Source: Rugamonas rubra
GTDB taxonomy: Bacteria > Pseudomonadota > Gammaproteobacteria > Burkholderiales > Burkholderiaceae_D
Reading direction: 5' to 3'
DNA length: 64,000 bases
NCBI RefSeq assembly: GCF_900114705.1
Contig: NZ_FOTW01000004.1
Coordinates: 434,001 to 498,000 of the forward strand
The position numbers and the translations under genes are program-made. This document shows, one piece after another, positions 62,747 to 64,000 of the stretch. Numbering within the stretch: position 1 is the first letter of the stretch; each line of letters begins with the position of its first letter. The notes beneath the pieces are model-generated. The model saw only the letters and a program-made list of their open reading frames with translations. It was not told where the DNA came from and searched no databases.

Positions 62747-64000
62747 ATGAAAAATTTCCTCAAACCTAAGAACGAGATCGAACAGGCGCTCGCCACGTTC
62801 AAAGGCACCTTCATGACCGTCGGCTGCTTCAGCGCGGTCAGCAACATGCTGATGCTGGTGCCCTCCTTGTACATGCTGCAGGTCTACGACCGTGTGCTGC
62901 CCAGCCGCAACGAGACCACGCTGTTGATGCTGACCCTGATGATGCTGGGCGCCTACCTGTTCATGAGCCTGCTCGAACTGGTGCGCAGCTTCGTGCTGGT
63001 GCGCGTCGGCGCCCGCTTCGACCTGCAGATGAACCAGCGTGTCTACACCGCCGCGTTCGAGCAGAACTTGAAGAAGGCCGGCGGCAACGCTGGCCAGGCG
63101 CTGAGCGACCTGACCAATATCCGTCAATTCCTGACCGGCAACGCGCTGTTCGCGTTCTTCGACGCGCCATGGTTCCCCGTCTACCTGATCGTCATCTTCA
63201 TGTTCGAACCTTCGCTGGGCGTGTTCGCGTTGTGCGGCACGGCCGTGCTGGTGGCGCTGGCCTACATCAATGAGCGCGTCTCGCACAAGCCCTTGGCCGA
63301 GGCCAACACCATGGCCATCGCCTCGAACAACCTGGCGACCAACAATTTGCGCAACGCCGAGGTGATCGAATCGATGGGCATGTTGCCCAACCTGATGAGC
63401 CGCTGGTTGTCGCTGCATTCGCGCTTCCTGCAACTGCAGGCCGAGGCCAGCGAAAAGGCCGGCCGCGTCGCCGCCGTGACCAAGTTCGTTCAGGTCTCGC
63501 TGCAGTCGCTGGTGCTCGGCTATGGCGCGCTGCTGGCGGTGGAGGGAAAGATCACCTCCGGCATGATGATTGCCGCCTCGATCCTGGTCGGCCGCGCGCT
63601 GCAGCCGGTGCAGCAGGTCATCGGCGTGTGGAAAAGCTACAGCAACACCCGCAGCGCCTACGAGCGCCTGGTCAAACTGCTGGGCGACAACCCCGAGCGT
63701 TCCGCCGGCATGCCCCTGCCCAAGCCGGTCGGCGCCGTCGCCGTCGAAGGCGTGACGGCGGCGCCGCCGGGCGTCCAGGTGCCGGTGTTGAAGGGTGTTA
63801 ATTTCGCCATCGTCGCCGGCGACGTGCTCGGCGTGATCGGCCCAAGCGGTTCGGGCAAGTCGACGCTGGCCCGTTTGCTGGTCGGCGTCTGGCCTTCCAT
63901 GGTCGGCAAGGTGCGCCTGGACGGCGCCGACATCTACGCCTGGAACAAGGCCCAGCTGGGACCGCATATCGGCTACCTGCCACAGGACATCGAATTATTC
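62747..64000 (+). CDS. Type I secretion permease/ATPase (PrtD-like), 3' truncated by window
   Basis: The reading frame is open from the ATG at 62747 to the last base (418 codons seen). [20 protein letters not shown] begins the protein. A membrane domain of six helices ([40 protein letters not shown]) is followed by the ATPase with Walker [10 protein letters not shown] near residue 365. This matches type I secretion ATPases of the PrtD/HasD family, about 570-600 residues when complete, so roughly 160 residues are missing. It follows the RTX protein gene with its own CRP box, so it is the likely exporter. Confidence 0.93.
   Translation, partial: MKNFLKPKNEIEQALATFKGTFMTVGCFSAVSNMLMLVPSLYMLQVYDRVLPSRNETTLLMLTLMMLGAYLFMSLLELVRSFVLVRVGARFDLQMNQRVYTAAFEQNLKKAGGNAGQALSDLTNIRQFLTGNALFAFFDAPWFPVYLIVIFMFEPSLGVFALCGTAVLVALAYINERVSHKPLAEANTMAIASNNLATNNLRNAEVIESMGMLPNLMSRWLSLHSRFLQLQAEASEKAGRVAAVTKFVQVSLQSLVLGYGALLAVEGKITSGMMIAASILVGRALQPVQQVIGVWKSYSNTRSAYERLVKLLGDNPERSAGMPLPKPVGAVAVEGVTAAPPGVQVPVLKGVNFAIVAGDVLGVIGPSGSGKSTLARLLVGVWPSMVGKVRLDGADIYAWNKAQLGPHIGYLPQDIELF

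Overview
The window is chromosomal DNA of a high-GC betaproteobacterium. The gene order dnaG-rpoD-tRNA(CAT), an FNR of the CX2CX5C type, a DUF4214/RTX S-layer-like protein next to its type I exporter, a PEP-CTERM protein and the overall protein style point to the Oxalobacteraceae (Massilia/Duganella/Janthinobacterium group). This placement is inference from gene content; no 16S gene is present.

Layout. (1) 1-4740: replication/transcription core (dnaG, rpoD, tRNA-CAT). (2) 4.75-6.4 kb: two toxin-antitoxin pairs on the minus strand beside the tRNA, each with a palindrome at its promoter. (3) 6.5-7.1 kb: a DUF5710 gene and a very long hairpin. (4) 7.4-12.4 kb: a four-gene operon of unknown function, made of three membrane proteins carrying zinc ribbons and one lipoprotein. 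(5) 12.5-16.4 kb: FNR, a glutathione S-transferase, a divergent LysR regulator and an aldo/keto reductase. (6) 16.4-24.0 kb: a sensory block with a periplasmic binding protein, sensor kinase, receiver and REC-PAS-kinase in one operon, then a chemoreceptor and a small exported protein. (7) 24.4-31.4 kb: exported proteins, comprising a PEP-CTERM protein translationally coupled to a 616-residue secreted protein, a TonB-dependent receptor behind a textbook double Pho box, and a phosphoesterase. (8) 31.6-39.2 kb: a chemoreceptor with a CheR-docking tail, a small oxidoreductase-like protein, a propeller-type diguanylate cyclase and a DEAD-box helicase. (9) 39.2-52.7 kb, minus strand: a surface-polysaccharide operon with an ABC exporter (permease, Wzt-like ATPase), FkbM methyltransferase, a 1466-residue multi-module glycosyltransferase, a HAD-UbiA fusion, an SMR/EamA-like protein and two paralogous polytopic membrane proteins. 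(10) 52.9-58.9 kb: a cAMP module with a CRP-type regulator, VanZ protein, TPR/beta-barrel protein, CHASE2 adenylate cyclase and a divergent FecR-domain protein. (11) 59.3-64.0 kb: an abundant DUF4214/RTX surface protein and the start of its type I secretion ATPase, cut by the window end.

How they work together. The most interesting signal is regulatory. The CRP-type protein keeps the Arg-Glu-x3-Arg recognition helix of E. coli CRP. TGTGA-N6-TCAC(A/G) sites lie upstream of the FecR gene, the surface-protein gene and the type I exporter gene, and a TGTAA-N7-TTACA variant lies upstream of the polysaccharide operon. In three of the four the site is centred about 40-43 bp upstream of the inferred start, the class II activator position; in the fourth (exporter) it is within about two bases of that. 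This suggests a local cAMP circuit (periplasmic/CHASE2 sensing, class III cyclase, CRP) that builds the cell surface: polysaccharide and S-layer-like protein. A second, independent circuit is a PhoB-type promoter on the TonB receptor next to the phosphoesterase. The zinc-ribbon operon is the best candidate for a system I cannot name; its ribosome-binding site shares 11 nt with the arm of an upstream long hairpin.
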